64,000 bases of DNA from NCBI RefSeq assembly GCF_001544915.2, contig NZ_FCOE02000002.1:124001-188000 (forward strand), in the 5' to 3' direction. Each line of letters starts with the position of its first letter. Positions within the stretch are counted from its first letter, which is position 1. Of the stretch, positions 45,177-54,100 are shown one piece after another. This DNA is from Caballeronia pedi (GTDB lineage: Bacteria; Pseudomonadota; Gammaproteobacteria; Burkholderiales; Burkholderiaceae). Both the position numbers and the translations under genes were made by a program. Below the pieces are notes generated by a model that was given only the letters and a program-made list of their open reading frames with translations, had not been told where the DNA came from and did no database searches.

Positions 45177-45274
45177 CGACATTCGCCACTCGCCGCCGCC
45201 TGCGCCGCGCGGCTTCGTTCTGGGAGCGCGTATCGGTCGTGCTCGCGCTGATCGCCGGACGGAAGGCGGCATGA
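45173..45274 (+). CDS. Putative 33-residue protein, translationally coupled between importer genes
   Basis: A 33-codon ORF that exactly bridges the gap between the ATPase and permease genes. Its ATG overlaps the ATPase stop (ATGA), and its TGA overlaps the permease ATG (ATGA). GGGAGA lies seven bases before its start, a good ribosome site. The product begins with an Arg-rich stretch (RRRLRR, residues 7-12), followed by an amphipathic or partly hydrophobic segment (SFWERVSVVLALIAG) and a basic end. No family is recognised. It could be a small membrane-associated protein, or a leader ORF keeping ribosomes moving between the two genes. Confidence 0.55.
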   Translation: MTTFATRRRLRRAASFWERVSVVLALIAGRKAA

Positions 45275-47361
45275 CGACAGCCGCTCAAGCTCAGACGTCG
45301 CGACGTGACGTGGCCGCGCCGAATCGCGTCGGCGTGATCGCGGTTGCGCTGATCGCGCTGATTCTCGCGCTTGCGGCGCTGCGCCTCGGCCCGGAGTTGC
45401 GCGCGTGGCTCGATGCGCCATCGGGCAGCGATGCCGCGCAGCTCGCGCACGTCTTTCTGTTCGATCTGAGCGCGCCGCGCGTCGTGGCGGCGCTCGTCGC
45501 GGGCGGCTGCCTTGCGATCGCGGGCGCGCTCTTTCAGGCATTGACGCGCAATCCGCTCGCCGCGCCGGATCTGCTCGGCATCACGGGCGGCGCGCAACTC
45601 GGCCTGCTCGCGGCGATGATCGCGCCGGAGATCGTCGGCGCGGCGTCGGTGCCGCTCTTGTTCGTGTGCGGTCTCGCGGCGGCGGGCTGCGTCGCGGCCG
45701 CGGCGGGCGGCTGGCGCGCGACGCCATTGCGGCTCGTGCTCGCCGGCAGCGTCTGCATGCTGTTGTTCTCCGCGATCTCGACGCTCCTGCTCGCGTTCTT
45801 CGAACAGACGGTGGTCGGGGCGTCGTTGTGGGCGAGCGGCAGTCTGTATCAGCCGGGTGCGGCGGGATTGCTGTCGGCGCTCGGCTGGCTCGTGCTGCCG
45901 CTCGCCGCATTGCCGTTCGTGATCCGTCCGCTCGATCCGCTCGCACTCGGCGACGATGCCGCCGCAGCCGCCGGCGTGCCCGTCGATGCGACGCGCCTCT
46001 TCGCGATGACAGTCGCCGTCGGCTTCGCGAGCGTCGCGGTGGCGATCGCGGGACCGTTGTCGTATGTCGGGCTGATCGCGCCGAATCTGCTGCGGCAAGT
46101 GCGCGGCGCAAAGGCGTCGAAGCTGGCGGCGCTCGTGCCGCTTTCGGCGCTCGCGGGCGGCGCGCTCGTGCTCGCCACCGACAGCGCCGTGCTCGCGCTC
46201 GGGCTCGATTCCACGTTGTCGACAGGCGTCGCCATCGCGTTCGTCGGCACGCCGCTGATGCTCGCGATGATCCGCAGCGGCGCGGCCTGGTCCGGCGCGC
46301 TGCATGCGGGCCCAGCGCGCGAAGCGGTGAAGCGCGGCATGCGCGCGGTGCGGGCGTTGTCGGCGTTGCCGACGCCGGTGCTCGCGGCGTTGCTGCTCGC
46401 GACCGGATGCGCGGTGGTTGTCGTGGGCGCGTCCATCGGTCCGACGATGCTCGGCCCGGCGCGCTGGATCGATGCGTTATCTCATCGCGACGACATCGCC
46501 CGCATGCTGCTCGAACTGCGCGTGCCGCGCCTGTTGTGCGCGCTCTTCGCGGGCGCCATGCTCGCGGCGAGCGGCGTGCTGATGCAGAGCATCGTGCGCA
46601 ATCCGCTTGCCGGTCCCGAAGTGCTCGGCGTGACGCAAGGCGCGGGACTCGCGACGCTCGCCGCGCTGATGATCTGGCCGCTCGCAGGCCATCTCTTTCT
46701 CGCGGCGGCCGCGCTCGTCGGCGGCGGCGCGACGCTCGTCATCACGCTGCTGTTCAACCGGCGGCATCAGTACGCGCCGCTCGCGGTGGCGCTGACGGGC
46801 ATCGTCATCGGCACGTTGTGCACGACGCTCGCGCAATGGCTCATCACGCAACAGAGCGTGCAACCGGCGCGCTTCGTCGTGTGGCTGGTCGGCGGCACGT
46901 ATGGACGAAGCTGGGGCGAAGTCGCGACGATCCTGCCGTGGTGCGTGCTCGCGCTGCCGGTGCTGGCGCTGCTCGCGCGGCCGCTCGATCTGCTCGCGCT
47001 CGGCGACGAACAGGCGTCCGCGCTCGGCCTGCCGATCGCGCTGCTGCGCCCGCTCGTGCTGACCGTGGCGACGCTCGCCGCGTGCGCGGCGGTGGCGGCG
47101 GTGGGACCGGTCGGTTTCATCGGCTTGATGGCGCCGCATCTCGCGACGATGCTCGGCGCGCGCTCGCACGGCACGCGGCTCTGGCTCGCGGCGTTGCTGG
47201 GCGCGCTGGTGCTGGCCGCCGCCGATCTCGTCGCGCGCACCTTGCTTGCGCCCCGCGAGATTCCGGCGGGCGTGCTGACCGCGCTGATCGGTGCGCCGTA
47301 CATGCTGGCGCTGCTCGTGATCGAGACGCGGCGTGACAAAGGCCGGGGCCGCGTGCGATGA
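45271..47361 (+). CDS. orbD: Fused Fe-siderophore permease (FhuB-type, two FecCD halves)
   Basis: 696 residues, about twice a FecCD permease. Two homologous halves (about 15-345 and 365-690) each have eight to ten membrane helices. Repeated motifs are ALFQALTRNPLAAPDLLGITGGAQ and VLMQSIVRNPLAGPEVLGVTQGAG, and each half ends with a GPLSYVGLIAPN or GPVGFIGLMAPH loop that docks the ATPase. One chain thus forms the channel, as in FhuB. A GGAAGG ribosome site precedes ATG 45271. It overlaps the small ORF and the next gene. Confidence 0.92.
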   Translation: MTTAAQAQTSRRDVAAPNRVGVIAVALIALILALAALRLGPELRAWLDAPSGSDAAQLAHVFLFDLSAPRVVAALVAGGCLAIAGALFQALTRNPLAAPDLLGITGGAQLGLLAAMIAPEIVGAASVPLLFVCGLAAAGCVAAAAGGWRATPLRLVLAGSVCMLLFSAISTLLLAFFEQTVVGASLWASGSLYQPGAAGLLSALGWLVLPLAALPFVIRPLDPLALGDDAAAAAGVPVDATRLFAMTVAVGFASVAVAIAGPLSYVGLIAPNLLRQVRGAKASKLAALVPLSALAGGALVLATDSAVLALGLDSTLSTGVAIAFVGTPLMLAMIRSGAAWSGALHAGPAREAVKRGMRAVRALSALPTPVLAALLLATGCAVVVVGASIGPTMLGPARWIDALSHRDDIARMLLELRVPRLLCALFAGAMLAASGVLMQSIVRNPLAGPEVLGVTQGAGLATLAALMIWPLAGHLFLAAAALVGGGATLVITLLFNRRHQYAPLAVALTGIVIGTLCTTLAQWLITQQSVQPARFVVWLVGGTYGRSWGEVATILPWCVLALPVLALLARPLDLLALGDEQASALGLPIALLRPLVLTVATLAACAAVAAVGPVGFIGLMAPHLATMLGARSHGTRLWLAALLGALVLAAADLVARTLLAPREIPAGVLTALIGAPYMLALLVIETRRDKGRGRVR

Positions 47362-48125
47362 CGCATCGAGCGCGCAACTTCGCCGCTTTCGCGCCGCCCG
47401 AGCTTGCGCCGTATCTCCAGAACGTGTGGCTCGGCAGTCCTGATGAATCTATCGGCGACGATGCCGTCCGTATCCCGCTGACGTCCCTTGCCGATCATCG
47501 CGACGCGTTGCTCGCCGCGATGCACGCGCTTTATGGCGGCGACGCCGAGTTGCACGCGCGCGCGCTGCTGTCGCAATGGAGCAAGTACTACTTCGGGCTT
47601 GCGGCGCCTGCGGGCGTGGCGGCGGGGCGTCTGCTCGGGCGTCCGCTCGATATGTCGCCGGAGCGCACGCATCTGGTGCTGAAGGAGGGCATGCCCGCCG
47701 CTCTTCATTTCGATGCCGATGCCTTGCACGCTCCCGACGCCGATCCTGCGCGCCGCTATGCGGGCCTCGTCGCGCATCTGGACAGTGTGATCGGCATGAT
47801 CGCGGCCATGACGAAGATCGCGCCGCGCGTGCTGTGGAGCAACGCGGGCAATCTGCTGGATTATCTGCTCGCGAATTGCCCGTCGATTCTGAGCGACGAC
47901 GGTACCGATGCCGAATGGCTCTTCCGCCCGGCCGACGACAACCCGCTGCGCACGCCGATACGCGATGCAAAGCCGCGTTCAACGCTTCTGCCCAACCCGT
48001 TTCGCGTGCGCCGCGTGTGCTGCGTGCGCTATGAGATTCCTGGAGAGACGCAACTGTGCGCAAGCTGCCCGCTGCTTTTGACGATGCGCGACGACGAACT
48101 CGCATTGCAGGACGCCATCCGATGA
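47358..48125 (+). CDS. orbF: FhuF-type siderophore-iron reductase
   Basis: 255 residues. The C-terminal [2Fe-2S] motif is Cys221-Cys222 with Cys234 and Cys237 (CC-x11-C-x2-C, as [18 protein letters not shown]), the FhuF signature. The N-terminal part has the family's [12 protein letters not shown] and ALHFDAD-like stretches. The cytoplasmic enzyme releases iron by reducing the imported ferri-siderophore. It overlaps both neighbours by ATGA. Confidence 0.9.
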   Translation: MTHRARNFAAFAPPELAPYLQNVWLGSPDESIGDDAVRIPLTSLADHRDALLAAMHALYGGDAELHARALLSQWSKYYFGLAAPAGVAAGRLLGRPLDMSPERTHLVLKEGMPAALHFDADALHAPDADPARRYAGLVAHLDSVIGMIAAMTKIAPRVLWSNAGNLLDYLLANCPSILSDDGTDAEWLFRPADDNPLRTPIRDAKPRSTLLPNPFRVRRVCCVRYEIPGETQLCASCPLLLTMRDDELALQDAIR

Positions 48126-49108
48126 AGCGTGTGGTCACGCTTGCGGCGTGTCTTTGCATCGCGTTGGCGGGCCGTGATGCGCTGGCCGACGAGAACAAGA
48201 CATGCGCGCCGCTCGCCGGCAATCCGACCGTTTCGCAATTCAGCAAGACCATGCCTGCGCATCCGAAGCGCATCGTCGTGCTGGAGTTCATGTTCGCGGA
48301 AGATGTCGCGGCGCTCGACATGACGCCGGTTGGCGTGGTCGATCCGGAGTACTACGACGGCTGGATCGGTTACGACAGCGCGCGCTTCAAAGGTGTGCCG
48401 ACGGTCGGCACGCGACAGGAGCCGAGTCTGGAGGCGATTGCATCGACGAAGCCTGATCTGATCATCGGCGTGGGTTATCGGCACGCGCCGATTTTTGCGG
48501 CGCTGGATCGCATCGCGCCGACGGTGCTGTTCCAGTTCAGCCCGGATGTCCAGAAGGGCGATGGTGACGGCGCGCGTACGCAACTCGACTGGACGCGCAG
48601 CATCTTTCACACGCTCGCCTGCATGACGGGGCGTGAACAGCAGGCGCGCGATGCTGAAGCGAAACTCGATGCGGGTCTTGCCCGCGATGCCGCGCGTCTG
48701 AAGGAAGCCGGCTTGTCGGGGACGCGCTTCGCGCTTTTGCAGGAACTCGGCTTGCCCGATCGATATTGGGCTTATACGGGTAACAGCACGGCGGCGGGCG
48801 TGGCGCGTGCGCTTGGCGTTCGTTTATGGCCCGAAAAGCCGACGCGTGAAGGAACGGTGTATTTGACGTCGGCGGATTTTTTGAAGCGGCCGGATGTGGC
48901 GGTGCTGTTCGTGACGGCATCGGGGGCGGATGTGCCTGTCGATGCGAAACTCGATTCGCCTGTGTGGCGGTTCGTGCCGGCGAAGAAAGATGGGCGGGTG
49001 GTGCTCGTCGAGCCGAATATTTGGGGGTTTGGCGGGCCGATGTCGGCGTTGCGGCTCGGGGATGTGATTACGGAGAAGTTGTTGGCAATGCCGAGGGTTG
49101 GTCCTTAG
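48122..49108 (+). CDS. orbB: Periplasmic Fe-siderophore-binding protein
   Basis: 328 residues with a signal peptide ending near ALA (about 22). Cluster A-II (FhuD/FecB-like) motifs are [27 protein letters not shown], then [17 protein letters not shown]. No lipobox, so it should be soluble. It delivers the ferri-siderophore to the permease. The last 70 codons are visibly less GC-biased than the rest. Last gene of the mbtH-led operon. Confidence 0.9.
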   Translation: MKRVVTLAACLCIALAGRDALADENKTCAPLAGNPTVSQFSKTMPAHPKRIVVLEFMFAEDVAALDMTPVGVVDPEYYDGWIGYDSARFKGVPTVGTRQEPSLEAIASTKPDLIIGVGYRHAPIFAALDRIAPTVLFQFSPDVQKGDGDGARTQLDWTRSIFHTLACMTGREQQARDAEAKLDAGLARDAARLKEAGLSGTRFALLQELGLPDRYWAYTGNSTAAGVARALGVRLWPEKPTREGTVYLTSADFLKRPDVAVLFVTASGADVPVDAKLDSPVWRFVPAKKDGRVVLVEPNIWGFGGPMSALRLGDVITEKLLAMPRVGP

Positions 49109-49153
49109 CTGACTTGCTTTTTTTTCGCTGGATCCCGTATTCGTGTTGGTCTG

Positions 49154-49184
49154 TTAACGTTGCCCCGCACAGGGGCAACGCTAA
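49154..49184. terminator. Bidirectional hairpin between convergent siderophore genes
   Basis: TTAACGTTGCCCC and GGGGCAACGCTAA form a 13-bp stem with one mismatch and a five-base loop. It sits between the binding-protein stop (49108) and the exporter stop (49197), which converge. No long T-run follows on either side, so termination may be partial or Rho-assisted. Confidence 0.65.
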
Positions 49185-49196
49185 TAAACGAAAAGC

Positions 49197-50942
49197 CTAG
49201 CGGGATCCGGCGACAACTGCCGTAGCCTCATCCACCACCGTAGACCTGACTCCCCCGCGCGTCTCATTCACCACCATCCCGTTCTCCAGCTTCAGCACCC
49301 GATCCGCGATCGAGAAATACCGATCATCGTGCGTCACGACAATCACCGTCTTCCCTCGCGAACGCAACTCCGGCAACAACTGCTCGTAAAACACCGCCTT
49401 GAACGCCGGATCCTGATCAGCGGCCCATTCATCGAACAGATAAAGCGGTCGATCTTCGAGATAAGCCACCACCAGCGCAAGCCGCTTCCTCTGTCCCGTC
49501 GAAAGCGAACGCGTGGAAAACGCGCCATCGACCACTTTCACCTTGTGATCCAGCGCAAGCCGCGCGACGAGCGCATTGGCCCGCGCATCCGCCGCCGCGC
49601 GCGACGCATCGTTCGGATCGACGATACCGAGTAGTGCATCGAACAGATGGAAGTCATTGAACACAGCCGTAAAACGCTCCCGATAAGCCGGCCGTTCGCC
49701 CGCACCCACCGCCTTGCCATCGACTTCGATCACGCCCGACTCCGGCTCATAAAGCCCCGTCAGCACCTTCGCAAGCGTGGTCTTGCCGCTGCCATTCCCG
49801 CCGACGATAAACACCAGCTCACCCGGCCTGAACGTCAGATCGACAGGACCGATACGGAACATGCGCTCATCGCGCTCATGAAAATACGAATGCGTAACGC
49901 CGCGCATCGTGAGCGTTTCAAAGCCCGCATCCTGCGCCGATGAAACCGGCGACGCATGCACGCGCAGACTGCCGAACTCCGCCATCACCTTCTCGATGCG
50001 CGCGAGCGAAACACGCGCGGCATTCAACGTGGGAATGTTGTTGAGCAAGCCATCGAGCGGCACGAGCATGAAAAGGAACACGACGACATAACCCGCCGTC
50101 GAGCCCGCGTCCGCACGCACGCCGAGCGACGGCCAGAACGCCGCCGCGCCGAGAAACCCATAGAACAGAAAGATGATCCAGCCCACACCGACCGCGTACG
50201 CGCTGAACGCACGCCGCCGATGATCACGCACCTCGCCGATCGCCGCGCCCAGTTGCCCGTCGACGAACTGTTGCGAACGCGCGCGATGCAGCTTCAGTTC
50301 CTTCGCGCCCGCGAACAGCGCGCCGAGATAGCCGAACAGCTTGTCCTGCGATTGTCCCGCCGCTTCGAGCGATGCAATCGCGCGCTTGTCGCCGAGGTGA
50401 TAGCCGAGCGAGCCCGTGACGATCGCCGCGAGCGCCAGCAGGCACACCGGCCACGATAGCCACGCGAGATAGCCCAGGCAACCGAACACGATCGATCCGT
50501 GCATGACGATGTTCGGCAGCGCGAAGAAGAGCATCGACACGTTGGTGGCATCGTCGGTCAATACGGATTGCACGGGCGCCGCGCCAATGCGCTCGACATC
50601 GCGCAATTCGGCCGCCGCGACGCGCCGCGCGACATGCTCGCGCAATTGCGCCATGGTGTCCTGCGACAGCCGCGCGAACAGCACGCCCGAAACGACTCGC
50701 GTGAGCAGCGCGATGACCGCGCATAACGCGAAGCGCCATGCGAGCGCGCCATCGGCGGAAGCGGGCGTCGATAGCGCGCGATTGAGCGTCGCGACGAGCA
50801 TCACGCTCGCGATGCCGTTCATCACGCAGGCGACGAGCGCGACCGCGAATGCGCCGCGCGAGCGCTTGAGCAGCGCGAGAATCAGGCGCGCCGCAGGCTT
50901 CTGCGTGGCGGAGGAATCTAAAAGCTCGTTGATGGCAGTCAT
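49197..50942 (-). CDS. orbE: Cyclic-peptide-type ABC exporter (PvdE/SyrD family)
   Basis: 581 residues: an exporter half-transporter with about six membrane helices (30-310) fused to an ATPase domain. Walker A GGNGSGKTT, signature LSTGQRKRLALV, Walker B LYLFDEWAADQDP with the 'FDEWAADQDP' form typical of the PvdE/SyrD group, and VVTHDDRYF. It presumably moves the siderophore or a precursor to the periplasm. I chose ATG 50942; a TTG at 50948 is possible. Driven by its own OrbS-type promoter (50997-51021), divergent from the NRPS genes. Confidence 0.9.
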   Translation of the reverse strand: MTAINELLDSSATQKPAARLILALLKRSRGAFAVALVACVMNGIASVMLVATLNRALSTPASADGALAWRFALCAVIALLTRVVSGVLFARLSQDTMAQLREHVARRVAAAELRDVERIGAAPVQSVLTDDATNVSMLFFALPNIVMHGSIVFGCLGYLAWLSWPVCLLALAAIVTGSLGYHLGDKRAIASLEAAGQSQDKLFGYLGALFAGAKELKLHRARSQQFVDGQLGAAIGEVRDHRRRAFSAYAVGVGWIIFLFYGFLGAAAFWPSLGVRADAGSTAGYVVVFLFMLVPLDGLLNNIPTLNAARVSLARIEKVMAEFGSLRVHASPVSSAQDAGFETLTMRGVTHSYFHERDERMFRIGPVDLTFRPGELVFIVGGNGSGKTTLAKVLTGLYEPESGVIEVDGKAVGAGERPAYRERFTAVFNDFHLFDALLGIVDPNDASRAAADARANALVARLALDHKVKVVDGAFSTRSLSTGQRKRLALVVAYLEDRPLYLFDEWAADQDPAFKAVFYEQLLPELRSRGKTVIVVTHDDRYFSIADRVLKLENGMVVNETRGGVRSTVVDEATAVVAGSR

Positions 50943-50996
50943 TGGCAATGCGTCGCTTAAGTCGGAAAGGGTGCGCTGAATGCGCCTCTACATAGA

Positions 50997-51021
50997 GACG
51001 TTTCGGCGCGCCGAATCTTTA
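50997..51021 (-). promoter_or_regulatory. OrbS-type promoter for the exporter gene
   Basis: On the minus strand TAAA (51021-51018) and CGTC (51000-50997) are separated by exactly 17 bases. The spacer contains a perfect 14-base palindrome, TTCGGCGCGCCGAA (51002-51015). Confidence 0.82.
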
Positions 51022-51036
51022 GCGCGTAAAAGGCGG

Positions 51037-51061
51037 TAAATATTTTTTCGCGCGAATCGTC
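51037..51061 (+). promoter_or_regulatory. OrbS-type promoter for the NRPS operon
   Basis: TAAA (51037-51040) and CGTC (51058-51061) with exactly 17 bases between. The spacer holds a T-run and the perfect palindrome TTCGCGCGAA (51047-51056). It lies back-to-back with the exporter promoter; the two -35 elements are 15 bases apart. Confidence 0.82.
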
Positions 51062-51142
51062 ATCCCGAGTGAAGCCGCATTTCCAGCGGCCCCATGTTCA
51101 TGCCGCAGCTTTTTCCGATGCGGCGGAGCCCCGAAGGAATTC

Positions 51143-54100
51143 ATGCCGATGACGAGTTTCCCGACCGCGCTGCATTTGCGTATCAAAGCCCTCGCGCGTC
51201 TTCAACCCGAAGCGCCCGCGCTCGCCTTCAATGGCCACGACGACGCGCGTCTTTCACGCGGCGAACTCGACGCCCGCGCTTCGCGGCTCGCGGCGCGCCT
51301 GCGCGCGGCCGGCGTCGGCGTTGAAGTGCGCGTCGGCGTGTGCGTCGAGCGTTCGTGCGAACTGTTCGTCGCGCTGCTCGCGGTGCTGAAGGCGGGCGGT
51401 GTGTTCGTGCCGCTCGATCCGCATCATCCCGCCGCGCGCCTCGACTGGATCGCGAAAGATGCGAACCTCGCGCACGGTATCGTCGATGCCACCGCCGATG
51501 ACGCGATGCGCGCACGCTTTGCGCAATGCTTCGACGTGCAGCACGACGATATCGACGAGCCCGCACTCGATGACGACACGCCCGTGCATCCGCGCGCGGC
51601 CGCGTACATGATCTATACGTCGGGCTCGACGGGCACGCCGAAAGCCGTCGTCGTCGAGCACGGTCCGCTCGCTGCGCATTGCGATGCGCTCGCCCAAGCG
51701 CTCGGCATCGGCGAGCGCGATAGCCTGCTGCACTTCGCATCGGTCAATTTCGATGCCGCGCACGAGTGCTGGCTCGCGCCGCTCGCGGTCGGCGCACGTG
51801 TCGTCATCTCCGCGCCGCCGCCGTTCGCGCCCGAAGCGGCGCATGCGCTGATCGAACGCGAAGGCGTGCACGTCGCCGCGTTTCCGCCTGCTTATCTGCG
51901 TGAGTTCGCGGGCGTCGCGGAGCGCAAGGGCGTGCCCGCATCGCTGCGCGTGCTCGCGTTCGGCGGCGAGGCGCTGTCGCGTGAAGCGTTCGCGCACGTG
52001 CGGCGCGTGTTCGCGGCGCAGCGCCTCATCAACGGTTATGGGCCGACCGAAGCCGTCATCTCGCCGATGCTGTGGCCGGTCGATCCGCATGTCACGCCCG
52101 ATCTCGGCGATGCCGATGCCTACGCGTCGCTGCCGATCGGTCGCGTGATCGGTCCGCGTGTCGCGCGCATCGACGATGGCGAGTTGCTGCTCGGCGGCGT
52201 GTGCATCGCGCGCGGCTATCACGGTCGCGCGGCGCTCACCGCCGAACGCTTCGTGCCGGATGCGTCGGGCGAACCGGGCGCGCGCATCTATCGCACCGGC
52301 GATCTCGCGCGCGAACGTGCCGATGGCGCGTACGACTATCTCGGCCGCATCGACGACCAGGTGCAGATTCGCGGCGTGCGCGTCGAGCCTGCCGAAATCG
52401 CGGCATGCCTGCGTGCGCATCCATCGATTCGCGACGCGGCCGTGCTCGCCGAGTCGATGAATGGCCGCACGCAACTAACCGCCTGTCTCGTCCTCGCCGA
52501 TGAAGCTGCGAGCGATGCCGCGCTGAAGACGTATCTCGCGCAACAGTTGCCGGCAGCGTGGCAGCCGCATCGCTTCGTGCGGCTCGCGCGTTTGCCCTAC
52601 ACGTTGAATGGCAAGCTCGATCGCGATGCTGTGAAGGCACAGGTTGCGTCGGCTTCGGCCGTGCGCGATGCCGATTTCATCGCGCCCGCGTCCGCGACCG
52701 AACAACGTCTCGCGCAAACCTGGCAGCGCATTCTCGACGATGCCGCGCCCATCGGGCGCGCGGACCGATTCTTCGAGCGCGGCGGCGATTCGCTCGCGGC
52801 GATGCAACTGCAGGCGGCGATTCGCATCGACTGGCGCGTGAATCTGCGTCTCGATGCGATCTTCGACGATCCGTCGCTCGAAGCGCTGGCCGCATTGATC
52901 GATAGAAGCGCCGAAGAGACCAGCGCTGTGTCGATCATCAAGCGTGCCGCATCGACGAGCGAACGGCCTGCATCGTTCGCGCAGCAACGCTTCTGGGTGC
53001 TGGCGCAAACGCGCGATGCGGGCTCGGCGTATCACATCGCGGGTCATTGGGATATCAGCGGCAAACTCGACGCACACGCGCTGCAAAGCGCACTCGATCA
53101 TGTGATCGAGCGGCACGAGGCATGGCGCACGACGCTCGTCGAGAACGACGACGGCATCGTGATGCAGCATATCCACGCGTCCTTGCCGGTCGCGATCGTG
53201 CGCGCAAGCGTCGACGGCCCCGACGCTGCACACGCGCTCGCTCAGCGTCATGCAGGCGAAGCGTTCGATCTGTCGAACGGTCCGCTGTTGCGCGCGACGC
53301 TCGTCTCGTTCGCCGATGATTCGCATCGTCTGATGCTGACCGCGCATCACGCCATCACCGATGGCTACAGCTCGCGCATCGTCTTCGACGAACTCGCGCA
53401 GGCGTATTGCGCTTACGTGCAGGGCCGCGCGCCCACATTGCCCGCGTTGCCGATCCAGTACGCGGATTACGCGCAATGGCAGCGCGAACTCGTCGCGGGC
53501 GAAGAGGGCGAACGTCAACTGGCCTACTGGCGCGGCGCACTCGATGCGGCACCCGAACCGCTCGCGCTGCCCTATGACCGCGCGCGTCCGGCGGAGCGCG
53601 ACCATCGCGGTGGACGTGTGTCGTTGCGCTTGTCCGCGGATACGTCGAACGCATTGCGCGAGCTTGCGCGCAGCGCGCACGCATCGCCGTTCGTCGTGTT
53701 GCTGAGCGCGTTCGATGCGTGGCTTCATCGACTCACGGGGGCAAACGATTTCGTGGTCGCGGCGCCGGTCGCGCATCGGCAGCGGCCCGAGACTGCATCG
53801 ATGATCGGGCTGTGCCTCAACACGCTCGCATTGCGCGCGCGCGTCGAAGCGCATCAAACGTTTTCCCAATTGATCGAGGCGACGCGCATGCATGCGCTCG
53901 CTGCATTCGCGCATCAGGACGTACCGTTCGATCGCGTGCTCGACGCGGTGAAACCGCCCGTCGCGCGCGGCGATGAATGGCTGCGCGTGAAGTTCGCGCA
54001 GCAGTTCGATGCGGAACTGAAGGCGACGTTGCCGAACGCATCGGCGATCGCGACGCCCGGCCCGGATCTCGCGGCGCGCTTCGATTTCGCGCTCGATTTC

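Noticed and set aside
45166..45270. In-frame upstream extension of the fused permease from TTG 45166
   Set aside because: The Pro/Arg-rich extension does not look like a permease N-terminus. ATG 45271 has a good GGAAGG site and overlaps the small ORF stop by ATGA.
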